Assembly: GCF_964355755.1 (NCBI RefSeq)
Contig: NC_092676.1
Coordinates: 20,940,288-21,000,287, forward strand
Length of the DNA: 60,000 bases
Source: Antedon mediterranea
Lineage: Eukaryota > Echinodermata > Crinoidea > Comatulida > Antedonidae
Direction: 5' to 3'
The notes beneath the pieces were generated by a model that made no database searches, was not told the origin of the DNA, and was given only the letters and a program-made list of their open reading frames with translations. A program made the position numbers and the translations under genes. Below are positions 33,570 to 43,425 of the stretch, piece by piece (positions within the stretch are counted from its first letter, which is position 1; each line of letters begins with the position of its first letter).

Positions 33570-35116
33570 ATTTACGTAAGGGCAAAATTCGGTAAATCGC
33601 GCCTTACTTCTAGAATTTTTACTCGATGGTATATAAAGTTGGTTCGTACTTTCGGTACTGATTTTAACCACCTGATGTAACCCTGTTTACTAATTAAATT
33701 AAGTTAGATAATTAGTTATTGACGATTAAAACGAATTTAGGTTCAACGATTTGCCCCAAATAGGGGTGTTTTCCGATCGTGGTATACACTGTCTAATGGA
33801 TGTCCATCTTGAAAAATACCCGCCACAAAAATGCGAGGAGGCTTCGCATTTTCCTATCTCCTCCTACGATAACTGTTTTTAATAGCTGAAAACTGGTTGA
33901 ACAGTTCGAGTACAGCATCATAATGTTGAAGACAGGCCGATTTTCTTTAAAAAAATACTATTTTGATACATTTAATATACGTTTTTACAAATGTATTGAT
34001 TTGTGATGAATGGAACATTCCAAATTATTTGGTTTAACCATACAGGTATAGATTTAGATTTATGGGCCCCCTTGGAGAATAAACATAAATAGTATTGCAA
34101 TGCTGTACAATACTGTTAAGGTATTAACCACTTTTGATCGCAATTTGAATCGCAAATTTCTTACTGTGAGAGTTGGTACTGTTAGATGTAATATAAAAAT
34201 ATATACAAATAAACTTTATTACTGTGAGTGTGGGTAGGCCCTACTGTTAGATTATAAACATATAATATACAAATAAACATTTCAAATTATTTGGTTTAAC
34301 CATAGAGGTATAGATTTAGATTTATGGGCCCCTTGGAGAATAAACATAAATAGTATTGCAATGCTGTACAATACTGTTAAGGTATTAACCACTTTTGATC
34401 GCAATTTGAATCGCAAATTTCTTACTGTAAGTGTTGGTACTGTTAGATGTAATATAAAAATATATACAAATAAACTTTATTACTGTGAGTGTGGGTAGGC
34501 CCTACTGTTAGATTATAAACATATAATATACAAATAAATAAACGTTATTACTGACAGTTGCTTCTCAACGTTTGTATTAATTAATAATTTAAAAATATAT
34601 AAACGTCGTAGTGGTGTATCGTTACATGTACTTTACTATTTCAATCGACTATGACAGTGAGAGTTTTAACAAAGTACCGTATTAAATCGTAAATGTTTTA
34701 CTGTATTTAGTGGTATATTATTTATAGGCCTATAAAACATTAAAAACAATATTTCGTTACTGAGTAGAATATATTTTAAAATATTTCCTCTTTGTACCTA
34801 TCTTCTTCCCCCATCCCTCAACCCTTAATGTTACATACAAAACACAAATTGGGTTTGTTTAAATGAGTCCAAATAAAAAAATTTGACTCATTTTGTTTCT
34901 CTCTCGGAAGTAATTCCCAGGGTGCTAATTTTGGTTGACTACATAAATCATTGTGTATATTTATTCGTTTCTGTAAACGACAATGTATTATACCGTAGTC
35001 CCGCGGTACGTACATTTGAAATCTCCATTTTTTTCTCGCTGGAAATACTGTGTATTCGAGAACCATCTGTGGGCACGACCTAGATGGTACGCGAGCGAAG
35101 CGAGCGTGCCATCTAG
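33559..35116. mobile_element. Helitron-like non-autonomous insertion
   Basis: The left end is TCTATATATAAATTTACG preceded by A. The right end is CTAG followed by T. This fits the Helitron pattern (5' TC, 3' CTRR, insertion between A and T). The right terminus forms a 13-bp stem, CTAGATGGTACGC (35080-35092) with GCGTGCCATCTAG (35104-35116), with one G-T pair. The hairpin includes the CTAG itself, unlike the textbook Helitron, where it lies a few bases inside. No Rep-helicase is encoded. The interior holds a 262-bp tandem duplication and a short hairpin AAAATGCGA/TCGCATTTT near 33830. The assignment rests on termini only. Confidence 0.45.
34016..34539. repeat. Tandem duplication, 262-bp unit, two copies
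   Basis: The unit contains GGTATAGATTTAGATTTATG, TATTAACCACTTTTGATCGC and TAGGCCCTACTGTTAG. It occurs at 34016-34277 and again at 34278-34539 with few differences. It lies inside the Helitron-like insertion, where internal tandem repeats are common. Confidence 0.85.
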
Positions 35117-35140
35117 TAGGTTAAATTAAATTAGGTTACA

Positions 35141-35491
35141 TTAAAGATGTATTGTCCCCCTGGAAAAATAATTCTTAAAAACATTTTTGTTGAATATTCC
35201 ATTTTAATGTAACATAATAGTTATCCACTTGGACTAAAAATTGGATCGAAAAAAAATGTATTTACCTGAAAAAATGTAATTTAAAGCAAAACATGGTCAA
35301 ATTGGCTGCCAGCCAATGGATTTTTGGTGGAATTTAACCATTTATTTTGTCATTTTATAATTGAAAACAATATTTTTTCGTTTTTTTTTCTATGGAAGTG
35401 ATTAACTTTATTAAAACTACAAAATAACATATTCAAAGTTTGATTGAATTAATCCTCATTTTTCATGTTTTTGGGGAACAATACATCTTTT
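35141..35491. mobile_element. TTAA-type MITE, AGATGTATTGTCCCC family, copy 2
   Basis: Nearly identical to 30600-30950, beginning TTAAAGATGTATTGTCCCC and ending GAACAATACATCTTTT. It again runs directly into the truncated A-type coding sequence, so this copy was duplicated together with A3 rather than inserted independently. Confidence 0.75.
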
Positions 35492-36158
35492 AGGAATTTG
35501 GTCTGAAAGTAAAGAAGGAAGGTTTACAGCGTGTCAAAGCTCATCCGTGTTATGCTTGCCAACACTATCAATGATATACTTAACATGGTATTTAACATTA
35601 TGTCACCATTGTATGTTAGCGGTTGAAAGATACCTGGCAGTGTTTCACCCATTTTATCACATTGGAAAAGTAAACAACCGCATGTTAATGAAGTGGATAT
35701 TTGCTTCATGGCTTTTTGTATCTTCTACACCTCTTCAAGTAATATATATCCAGTATCCTTTTGATATGTACTTGCAAGCAATAATACCAACAAGCATGTT
35801 GATGATGCTTTGCTTCATTCATTTTCGAATCTTTGTTAAAAGTAGACAAACTTTGCGTCAAATCGCAGTGACACAGGTGTCGCTTGAGGATTCTACTGCC
35901 GCAAATTCTAGAAAAAACTTCAAAGCTATAAGAATGACTTTGTTGATTCTGATTGGTTTTATATGCTGTGTTTTTCCCGCTGTTGCGATAAGTGTACAGA
36001 CACTAACTGGGAGCTTTCAATGTGCCAGTATGCTGGTAGGATATGCTTTGTTTTATTTTAATTCAGCGCTCAATCCAATTATCTACATTGCTTTAAGTCG
36101 GCCATTTCGAGAGGGATATGTTATAATATTGAAAAGAAGATTTCAATTTGTTAAATGA
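35492..36158 (+). pseudogene. A3: 5'-truncated A-type GPCR
   Basis: Same 5' truncation as A2: coding similarity to A1 starts at GGAATTTGG directly after the MITE, so N-terminus, TM1 and TM2 are missing. From TM3 to the tail the sequence is open and close to A1, with ERY, the full HFRIFVKSRQ segment, CVFP and an intact NPIIY. It lacks the later lesions of A2, so truncation came first. No start codon is available before the internal Met of SMIYLTW. A 5' exon elsewhere could rescue it, but none is visible. Confidence 0.82.
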
Positions 36159-36316
36159 CTATTAACAAAAGATGGGCATACAAAGCTGCAAAGGAAACAA
36201 AAAAGAAGAAATTAATAAAATATGAAAACCGATTTGTAATCGTATCGCTTACCACTCTGGTAATAAAACGCGATTTCACTCTGATCGATATGATGTGTTC
36301 CTTGATTGTCAGTTGA
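36155..36316 (+). CDS. Small downstream reading frame after A3 (53 residues), hypothetical
   Basis: Homologous to the 64-residue frames after A1 and A2, with the same ATGA overlap. A net +3-nt change near codon 20 and a net 36-nt deletion after codon 32 both preserve the frame, and the same TGA stop (LIVS end) is used. Several single-base changes alter amino acids (SW to RW, T to A, M to T), so strong purifying selection is not apparent. The retention of frame is suggestive but not proof of coding. Confidence 0.35.
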   Translation: MTINKRWAYKAAKETKKKKLIKYENRFVIVSLTTLVIKRDFTLIDMMCSLIVS

Positions 36317-36496
36317 TATTGGAATCTATAATGTATATGTATGGCTCTTTAATTGCATTTTTGACGAAGACACCGAGTTATATCAGATATCAGTTAGTCA
36401 TAAGCTGCAGTAGCAGAAGTTAGTATAATTAAAGTATTCTTATTTGTATTCTTAATTCTTGATTTATTACTGCAAGTTTTTAAAGTGCATTAAGTA

Positions 36497-37402
36497 ATGA
36501 TGACGAACAACACTACCACCAATGAGGATCCAGTACAGTGCGTTTACACCGGTTGGAGCTTGGGCATTTTTATTTTAATCACGTTAATAATTTTAGCTGG
36601 CAACTTTCTTGTTATAAATTCCATTGTGAATATCAATGCATTAAAAACAACTACCAACACACTGGTGGCCAGTTTAGCAGTTGTTGATCTTTTAACCGGT
36701 TTGTATGGCATCCTTCTTATGGCTGTGACTACATCAGAAGGTATTTGGTTCGAGACAGAGGGAACTGCTGTAACGTGCTTATCAAATGCTCCGTTGTTAT
36801 GTCTCTTGTGTACATCAATAATGACGTTATTATGGTGTCTTACATTGTTCCACCACGTTCTATTAGCACTTGAAAAATATCTGTCTATTTTCTACCCATT
36901 CTTTTGTCATAAAAATATGACCCAGCGATTGACCATAAAGATTATTTTATTTACTTGGTTGTTCAATATATCTTTAACTCCGTGGACGGTTATATATCGA
37001 AGATCAATACTGTTTAGGTACGCTCAGTCTGTAATTACTGTATCTTTGTCAATTTTGTTTTGTTTTGTTTATATTAGAATTTATTTAAAGGCTAAGGAAA
37101 CTTTGCGCCAAATAGCGTCGATGCAGTCAGCAGTGGGAAACCAAACGAGAAAAATTAGCAATTTTAAAGCGAGTAGAATGACATTTCTAATTTTGTTTAT
37201 TTTCTTTATTTGCTTTCTTCCTGTCAATGTAGTTACTGTAGTGACATTGTTGGGTGTATTTGAATGTAAATTTATGTTAATAAGTTATGCATTATTATAT
37301 TTGAATTCTGCTATAAATCCTGTTGTATACGCCATTTGTAGTGAGGCGTTTAGAGATGGATACGTTGTGTCAATTAAAAGAATGTTTTGCTGTGACAATT
37401 AA
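36497..37402 (+). CDS. B3: rhodopsin-type GPCR, putative chemoreceptor (B type, intact)
   Basis: Intronless, 301 residues from the first of two consecutive ATGs. The second ATG (36500) matches the B1 and B2 start. All family landmarks are intact: Cys in the N-terminus, GN (AGNF), SLAVVD, two pre-TM3 Cys with one extra Leu between them (APLLCLLC against SPLCLLC), His-His, EKY, CFLP, FECKF and NPVVY, with a MFCCDN tail. The extra codon shifts the spacing of the two Cys by one. It is close to B2, but its TM7 motif is normal, so B3 and B1 are the likely functional B receptors. Confidence 0.9.
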   Translation: MMTNNTTTNEDPVQCVYTGWSLGIFILITLIILAGNFLVINSIVNINALKTTTNTLVASLAVVDLLTGLYGILLMAVTTSEGIWFETEGTAVTCLSNAPLLCLLCTSIMTLLWCLTLFHHVLLALEKYLSIFYPFFCHKNMTQRLTIKIILFTWLFNISLTPWTVIYRRSILFRYAQSVITVSLSILFCFVYIRIYLKAKETLRQIASMQSAVGNQTRKISNFKASRMTFLILFIFFICFLPVNVVTVVTLLGVFECKFMLISYALLYLNSAINPVVYAICSEAFRDGYVVSIKRMFCCDN

Positions 37403-37956
37403 TATAGTACGTTTTTTAATTATAGAAAGTGAAACACATTGTATAGTATAAGTATAAGTAGTATGTAAGTATTTAGTATAAGTATTAATTATAACTCTCC
37501 TTAATTACTCTTCTACCACGAAACCCTAAAGCACCGTATGAAATTCAGGTTTCAATATTCAATTACAACTTTCCTTTTTATTTCGTATTCACATCCGTAC
37601 AAGCTACAATTTTAAAGATATAAATATATTTAAAAAAAGACACTGGTATCATTATCATCTCAGGATTATTTTGTAATATTAAGCAAAAAATTTGATTTAC
37701 CCTTTTCCAATTTCAAAAAGTAACCGTGTATCTTTAGCTAAGATAATGAAAGCCTAAATTAATGTTGATTGACGTGTTGTTTGTTTTCTGTCAGTTGATA
37801 TGGAAATGAATAATGCTTTTGAATATCTTTTAATTGCATTTTCAAATTAAACCTGTTCATCATCGAGATGACATAACGTTATACGACTCATTCAAGACTG
37901 TAACCAACTAGAAACGTTCGTGATAATCGTGAAATATTAGTGTAAATTACCCAAAA
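37403..37956. repeat. Spacer X, copy 2 of a segmental duplication
   Basis: Nearly identical to 32862-33419, with a few substitutions and small indels (for example CTGTCAGTTG against CTGTCAGGCAGTTG). Non-coding; precedes C2. Confidence 0.85.
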
Positions 37957-38862
37957 ATGACTAACAACACCACCAGAAGCGAGGATGCACCATACGAACA
38001 ATGCATGTACACAAGTTGGAACCTGGGCATTTTTATTTCAATAACGTTAATAATTTTACCAGGAAACTTTCTTGTTATATATTCCATTGTGACTATCAAT
38101 GCATTGAAAACAACTACCAACACACTGGTGGCCAGTTTAGCAGTTGTTGATCTTCTGACCGGTGTTAATGGTATCCTTTCTATAATTGTACTCTCAACAG
38201 AAGGTATTTGGTTCGAGATTAACGGAACTAATGTAGTATGTTTATCAGATTCTCCACGTTGTATCCTGTCATTCGCAGCGCTAAGCATCTTGTGGAGCCT
38301 TACATTATATCATCATATTCTATTTGCAGGTGAAAAATATCTGGCTATATTCTACCCTTTCTTTTGTCATAAACATATGACCAAGCGATTGATGGTGAAA
38401 ATTATTATTTCAACTTGGTTTTGGAGCATAGCTGTTTCGCCGTTTATGGTTATGTATCGAGCAATACCATTTTCTTTGTACTTTCAGTTGATTTTAACAT
38501 TATTTGTGTTTGTATTGCTGTCTTATGTCTACATAAGAATTTACAGAAAGGCTAAGGAAACTCTGCGCCAAATAGCGTCGATGCAGACAACAGTCGGAAA
38601 CCAGGCGGGAAAAATCAGCAATTTCAAAGCGGCTAGAATGACGTGTCTAATTATGTTTATTTTCTCTATTTGTTTTACTCCTGTCAGTCTGATGAATATT
38701 TTGACGTTAATTGGCCAATTTGAATGTAAATTTGTATTAATAACGTATGCGGTACTATATTTAAATTCTGCTATAAATCCTGCTGTATACGCCATTTGTA
38801 ATCAGACGTTTAGAAATGGATACGTTGTATCAATCAAAAGATTGTTTCCATTAAACCGGTAA
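37957..38862 (+). CDS. C2: rhodopsin-type GPCR, putative chemoreceptor (C type, intact)
   Basis: Intronless, 301 residues, ATG at 37957. The N-terminus has NNTT (likely glycosylated) and Cys16. TM1 has PGNF and TM2 SLAVVD. The pre-TM3 segment is VVCLSDSPRCIL with the paired Cys, then YHH and EKYLAIFYP. TM6 has CFTP without the toggle Trp, the last outer loop has FECKF, and TM7 has NPAVY. No Cys is present in the short second loop. It shares the TM1-TM2 region with the B types almost exactly but diverges from the pre-TM3 loop on, which suggests gene conversion or a mosaic origin of the 5' half. C1 is its broken twin. Ligand unknown. Confidence 0.92.
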   Translation: MTNNTTRSEDAPYEQCMYTSWNLGIFISITLIILPGNFLVIYSIVTINALKTTTNTLVASLAVVDLLTGVNGILSIIVLSTEGIWFEINGTNVVCLSDSPRCILSFAALSILWSLTLYHHILFAGEKYLAIFYPFFCHKHMTKRLMVKIIISTWFWSIAVSPFMVMYRAIPFSLYFQLILTLFVFVLLSYVYIRIYRKAKETLRQIASMQTTVGNQAGKISNFKAARMTCLIMFIFSICFTPVSLMNILTLIGQFECKFVLITYAVLYLNSAINPAVYAICNQTFRNGYVVSIKRLFPLNR

Positions 38863-41504
38863 ATATATAAATGTAGCAAGTTTAGAATCCAGTTTTCATT
38901 GCGGGTACCGATAGATCGATGTATGTTATTTACTTGTCTCTTGAGACAGACGGATGCAACAACAAAAATCAGTGACCGTGTTCACCATTCACACTTTGGC
39001 TAGGTGGAAACACTTACCAATACAATTTCAACAATCTTCTATCTATCTAAGTGAATAACATTTAAGGGAAATACTCATATTTATTGAGTTAAGTGAAATA
39101 TTCAATATTTAAGGAAAGTATTTCGCAATATTTTGTTGTTACCGCGATAATACGTACTTTAAAGATGTAGCCTATTGTCCCCCTGAAAAAAATGTTTACC
39201 TCAAAAAACTAAAATTTAAAGCAAGGCCATATACATGGCTGCAGTCGCATGCTCAAGTTAGGGTTTACCGACCAACCAACCGACTAAAAATAGTAAAATT
39301 GGCTCCCAGCCAATTGATTTTTAGTTAAATTTAACCGTTTGTTTAGTCTTTTTATAAGTGAAACGTTGATTTTAGGGGACAATACATCTTTAACACGCGA
39401 ACTTATCGAATATGTTCCTTATAAAAATAATTCAGATGTGAATTGTAATAGTTTATTACGTTTATTTGTTCATGTCACAGATATACACACCTAATGTTTT
39501 ACACTTTGTTTAAATAAATTAAATTTTTAGTACTAGATTTAGTTCATTATGCATAATTAGGATTTTAATTTAATAACAAATTAATTAAACAATCGTATAT
39601 TTTTCAATACAAAAATACTATTAATATTTTACTATGTTGTGACTCAGATTTAGCAGATTGTTATTATTACTATCATCAAATCAGTTACTTGACGTAACAG
39701 GTAAATTATTACTGTATCTTAACATTATTATTGATATGTTTTATAATATAGAAAGCAAGCACAATTAACACAAATATTCGTTATCTCAGTATTTTGTCGT
39801 TGTCGTATTTAGTCACCAAATAAAATGTTTGTGATAATAATGTTTACAAAAATAGAACATAAAATAAAATGAACAGCAACGAGATAGTGTATAATTTTCT
39901 ATTATGAGTGATATCGATTATTTCTATTATAAAATAGAAAAATAAGTGCAACCGATTTCTACAGTCTATAGTCTTATTGGCGGCGATTTAAAAAAAATGT
40001 TGACATTATGTGTCACACCTATAATTGCATTGGGACTGATTTTTTTTTCGTAGATGAGTTATAAATGCAAAACAAAATTATGAAGTATTCATTTCATACC
40101 GAACATCATTATATCTCAATGCGCATGCCAAATCAAAGTGCAGTGTCTTCATCCATACCCGATAAAAAAACATGTACATTTTGGTAATTACAAGTTTGTC
40201 AAAGATAATAAACTAATTGCTAAAATGTTCAGAATAACGAATCATATTTAATTGAAAAGTAATATCAGAAAATTAACGAAAAATCTTTCAATCATCTTCT
40301 AATTACAGTACCAATATTTTTTATTAAATGCTGTAATTCGACACGAGTTTTGACTACGACAAAATAAATATTCGAACAATGATCGATACCTTAAAATCTT
40401 TTATTCACTTGAATATTGTTTCCACTCTGTATCAATCTCTGGAGTACACACTTAAAACACAATTAAGAGTATAGAGTTTCCATCCTTATTATTCTATCTA
40501 AATCTAAAACATATATAAAATACTAATAATGATTATAATAATGAACGAAAGAAATATAATACAATCCAGAATTCGGTACGTGTATCTTAAATTTACACGC
40601 TATTTTTAGATGATAAATTTAACTGTAGTAAATAAAGGCTGCTTTTAATAGGTTAATGTCAATTTATTAAATGTTTGTGCCGTGTGTGTTAATTTGTTGA
40701 CCATTTTTTTTGTAATCCTATTCTTTACTGTTGTTATAGCTACCATTACCGTTTCTAATCACCGATTGCGTTTATACGGTCAATAATATTAATCGGATTT
40801 CTTAAAACCTCATTAGTTTCTTATATAGTTGTATAAAGTAAGGCCTGGATGTATATAGTAGGTAGATCTAGAGTTGGATGATTTATCTTGTAATGGTTGT
40901 ATCGTGCATCACATCAAGGTAACTCCGCCTAAACTACAGGATCTGATGAATATCCAGCTATAGTACATTTATTAAAGATTTGACATTATTGTAAGCTATT
41001 TGATGTAGTATGCCTGTCTAGCTCCAAATTGGGTAAGAGTTTGCAGACAACTCAAACTTTTGAGTTGGGTTAGGGCGGACTCAACAAGTTTTTCTTATTT
41101 AAATGGACTACTTAACTTGATTTGTGTCCGTTTGAGATCTAAATGTGGAGCCGTCTTTAAATTATCAGATGAACAAGGATTGCTTTATTTTTGGGGATTA
41201 CAGTTCAGTATTGTCAAGTCCATTGCAGCATCTTCGAAAAAATGTTTTTGTTTTTGTTTTGTAGTTTGAATTGATTGTTTACATTAGACATTATTGTTGA
41301 AGGTTTAGGCCTATATGCAATTTCCAAAATTGATATTGATTTTGAAGTATCAGGAAATTGAATCAGATGTCAGTTTCCATTCATACATAACAACTTTGCC
41401 AAAAGGCTGAAATACGGTAGTTATTATATTTCAGGAGAACATTTTTATTCTGATTATGAATTGTGTGGAGTTAAAATCGTACATTTTCTTCTAAATTGTT
41501 TACA
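38863..41504. other. Intergenic stretch between C2 and D
   Basis: AT-rich, with a MITE at 39159-39393. The rest shows no receptor fragment, exon or RNA that I can recognise. A small frame at 41060-41269 has no domain. Confidence 0.45.
39159..39393. mobile_element. TTAA-type MITE, AGATGTATTGTCCCC family, copy 3, with a nested insert
   Basis: Flanked by TTAA on both sides, with ends TTAAAGATGTAGCCTATTGT and GGGGACAATACATCTTTAA. This supports a TTAA target duplication. Shorter than copies 1 and 2. At about 39220-39289 it carries extra sequence (ATACATGGCTGCAGTCGC ... TTTACCGACCAACCAACCGAC) that is the reverse complement of 51530-51598, so another repeat has been inserted into it. Confidence 0.7.
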
Positions 41505-42416
41505 ATGACCAATTACTCATATATAGACGATATTGGTGAGAGTCAACAATGCTTCTATCCAATTTGGTGTTTGTTGATTCTAGGTATAACAACAGTACTT
41601 GTTATTGTGGGTAATGTTCTAGTAATACTCGCCGTCTTCTCAACTGACAGTCTACAAACCGTGACCAACACGTTAGTTGTAAGCTTGGCGTTTGTCGATT
41701 TCTTGTCTGGCTTGACCGGTTGTCTGATCATAGCGTCAATGGCAACAGAAGGAATCTGGTTTGAAAACGACGAAGGAACAACTTTAATATGTCCTACCCT
41801 ATCTCCACTATGCCTCACATCATTAGCGTCTTCTTTCACCGGACTTTGCTTAACAATATACCATCATGTACTTTTAGGCCTAGAAAGATATTTGGCTATT
41901 TTTCATACGTATTTTCATCTGGAAAGAATCAACAAGCGATTGATGCTGAAGATTATCCCTCTCGTGTGGATTTCAAACTTAAGTTTAATTCCTTTGGTTC
42001 CGTATTATTACGCAGAACCTTTGGTATTATACATTGAGATTGCTATTGGAGTGTTTGTGCTGACGCTACTATGTTTCATGCATTTAAGGATCTTTGTTGA
42101 AACTAGAAAGACTGTACGGGAAATAGCAGCAATGCAAGTATCTAACCACCAAGACTCGAAGAAACAACCCAAGAAAAACTATAAAGCTATCAGAATGACG
42201 TCATTTATTATGTGCGGTTTCTTCTGTTGTTCTATCCCCATTACTGTAGTCAATTCGTTGACCCTTTTAGGTTTATTTACGTGTAATAGCATATTAATAT
42301 CTTACGTTTTATTTTATTTTAATTCAGCTTTGAATCCAATAATATATGCGGCTTGTAATCAATCGTTTCGGAAAGCTTTTATTACAATAATAAAAAGAAG
42401 ATTTCTGGATTATTAG
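41505..42416 (+). CDS. D: rhodopsin-type GPCR, putative chemoreceptor
   Basis: Intronless, 303 residues, ATG at 41505 (the next ATG is internal). N-terminal NYS and Cys16, VGNVLV in TM1, SLAFVD in TM2, LICPTLSPLC with the paired Cys before TM3, YHH and ERYLAIFH, CSIP in TM6, FTCNS in the last outer loop and NPIIY in TM7. The second outer loop is short and without Cys. The third inner loop is short and basic (KKQPKKNYK). It is closest in TM7 and tail to A1 and R1 (ERY group) rather than B and C (EKY group). A single-copy member at the right edge of the array; no duplicated flank is seen. Confidence 0.92.
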   Translation: MTNYSYIDDIGESQQCFYPIWCLLILGITTVLVIVGNVLVILAVFSTDSLQTVTNTLVVSLAFVDFLSGLTGCLIIASMATEGIWFENDEGTTLICPTLSPLCLTSLASSFTGLCLTIYHHVLLGLERYLAIFHTYFHLERINKRLMLKIIPLVWISNLSLIPLVPYYYAEPLVLYIEIAIGVFVLTLLCFMHLRIFVETRKTVREIAAMQVSNHQDSKKQPKKNYKAIRMTSFIMCGFFCCSIPITVVNSLTLLGLFTCNSILISYVLFYFNSALNPIIYAACNQSFRKAFITIIKRRFLDY

Positions 42417-42650
42417 CACAATCTTGTTGAAACATCATACGAAATTGAGCTGATTGGTGATATTTATACGCATTTAACACGTGTAGTAGAACTAGATATA
42501 ACAACCCCACATAGTAAAACGAAAGTTTAAAGTTGCAGAGGTTCAAAACTTATTAATTTATATAAAATATTCACCAACAATTACTTCCTTTTAGAATAGA
42601 TATAATCTCATTTCTTTTCATAAAATTAAAACGTATTTAAATGTTCGTAT
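42417..42650. other. 3' flank of receptor D
   Basis: AT-rich; nothing recognised. Confidence 0.35.
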
Positions 42651-42775
42651 CTTAAGCTCTGTCTACACTATCAAACTAGAAAAAAAAAGTGTGATGTGCC
42701 CAAATATAGTAGTGATATATGGGCACATCACATTTTGTTGTCACATAAAGTTTGATGGCGTAGACAGAGCTTAAG
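42651..42775. mobile_element. TTAA-type MITE, GATGTGCCCATAT family, copy 2
   Basis: Ends CTTAAGCTCTGTCTAC and GTAGACAGAGCTTAAG are exact complements over 16 bp and include TTAA on both sides. Further inward, GTGATGTGCCCA and TGGGCACATCAC pair as well. Nearly the whole element is one hairpin. The TTAA ends fit a piggyBac-like origin. Best-preserved copy in this window. Confidence 0.75.
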
Positions 42776-43425
42776 ACAGGACATTTTTACTTAATTGAGA
42801 AATCCTGTATAAATATATCTAGGCCTATATAGTACATTTTCATAAAACAGTAAAACATTGGGATTTGTCTGTTGAGCATGCAATAATGTTATGTCATCAT
42901 ATTAAAAAAAAACATATTTAGTGTGCTTATATGCTTGTTTATTAAGATAATGTGTATTGATTATATTATTAATACATGTTTTCATCTGTTGAAGATTTAA
43001 TGTATAAAACATGCAGTGCATATTAACGATTTGTAATTTATTGTCAGTAATTTAATCTGAACATTATTGTTAGTTTTTTTAGATTTTCTTATAGTAAGTA
43101 CTACTTTTTTAGTTTAGATAAACTTCATCGGTGTGTATAAAATTTTGATGTATTTCGAGTAAATACTCCGGAAAATATTTCCTAAGAATCGAATTATGTT
43201 CTTCCAATCATACGAAACTGGGCTTCAAGTCTTCCCTGCTGATATCAACATACTACTCGACTCTCGGTGTTCATTTTAAAAAATACAACAAACAAAATTT
43301 GTTTGTTGTATTTTATTTAATAAATTTATTTATTTAATAAATAAACAAAAACACTCGGAAACTGAGTGAAGTACTTTGCACAATATTGTCACAGAGGGCG
43401 CATATTTATATTTTGGCCCATGTTT
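42776..43425. other. AT-rich stretch with a long perfect palindrome
   Basis: Contains a 17+1+17-bp palindrome at 43280-43314 (arms AAAATACAACAAACAAA and its complement). No gene. Confidence 0.5.

Noticed and set aside
37947-38288. 113-codon minus-strand frame opposite the start of receptor C2
   Set aside because: It is the antisense shadow of a clear receptor gene and has no domain of its own.
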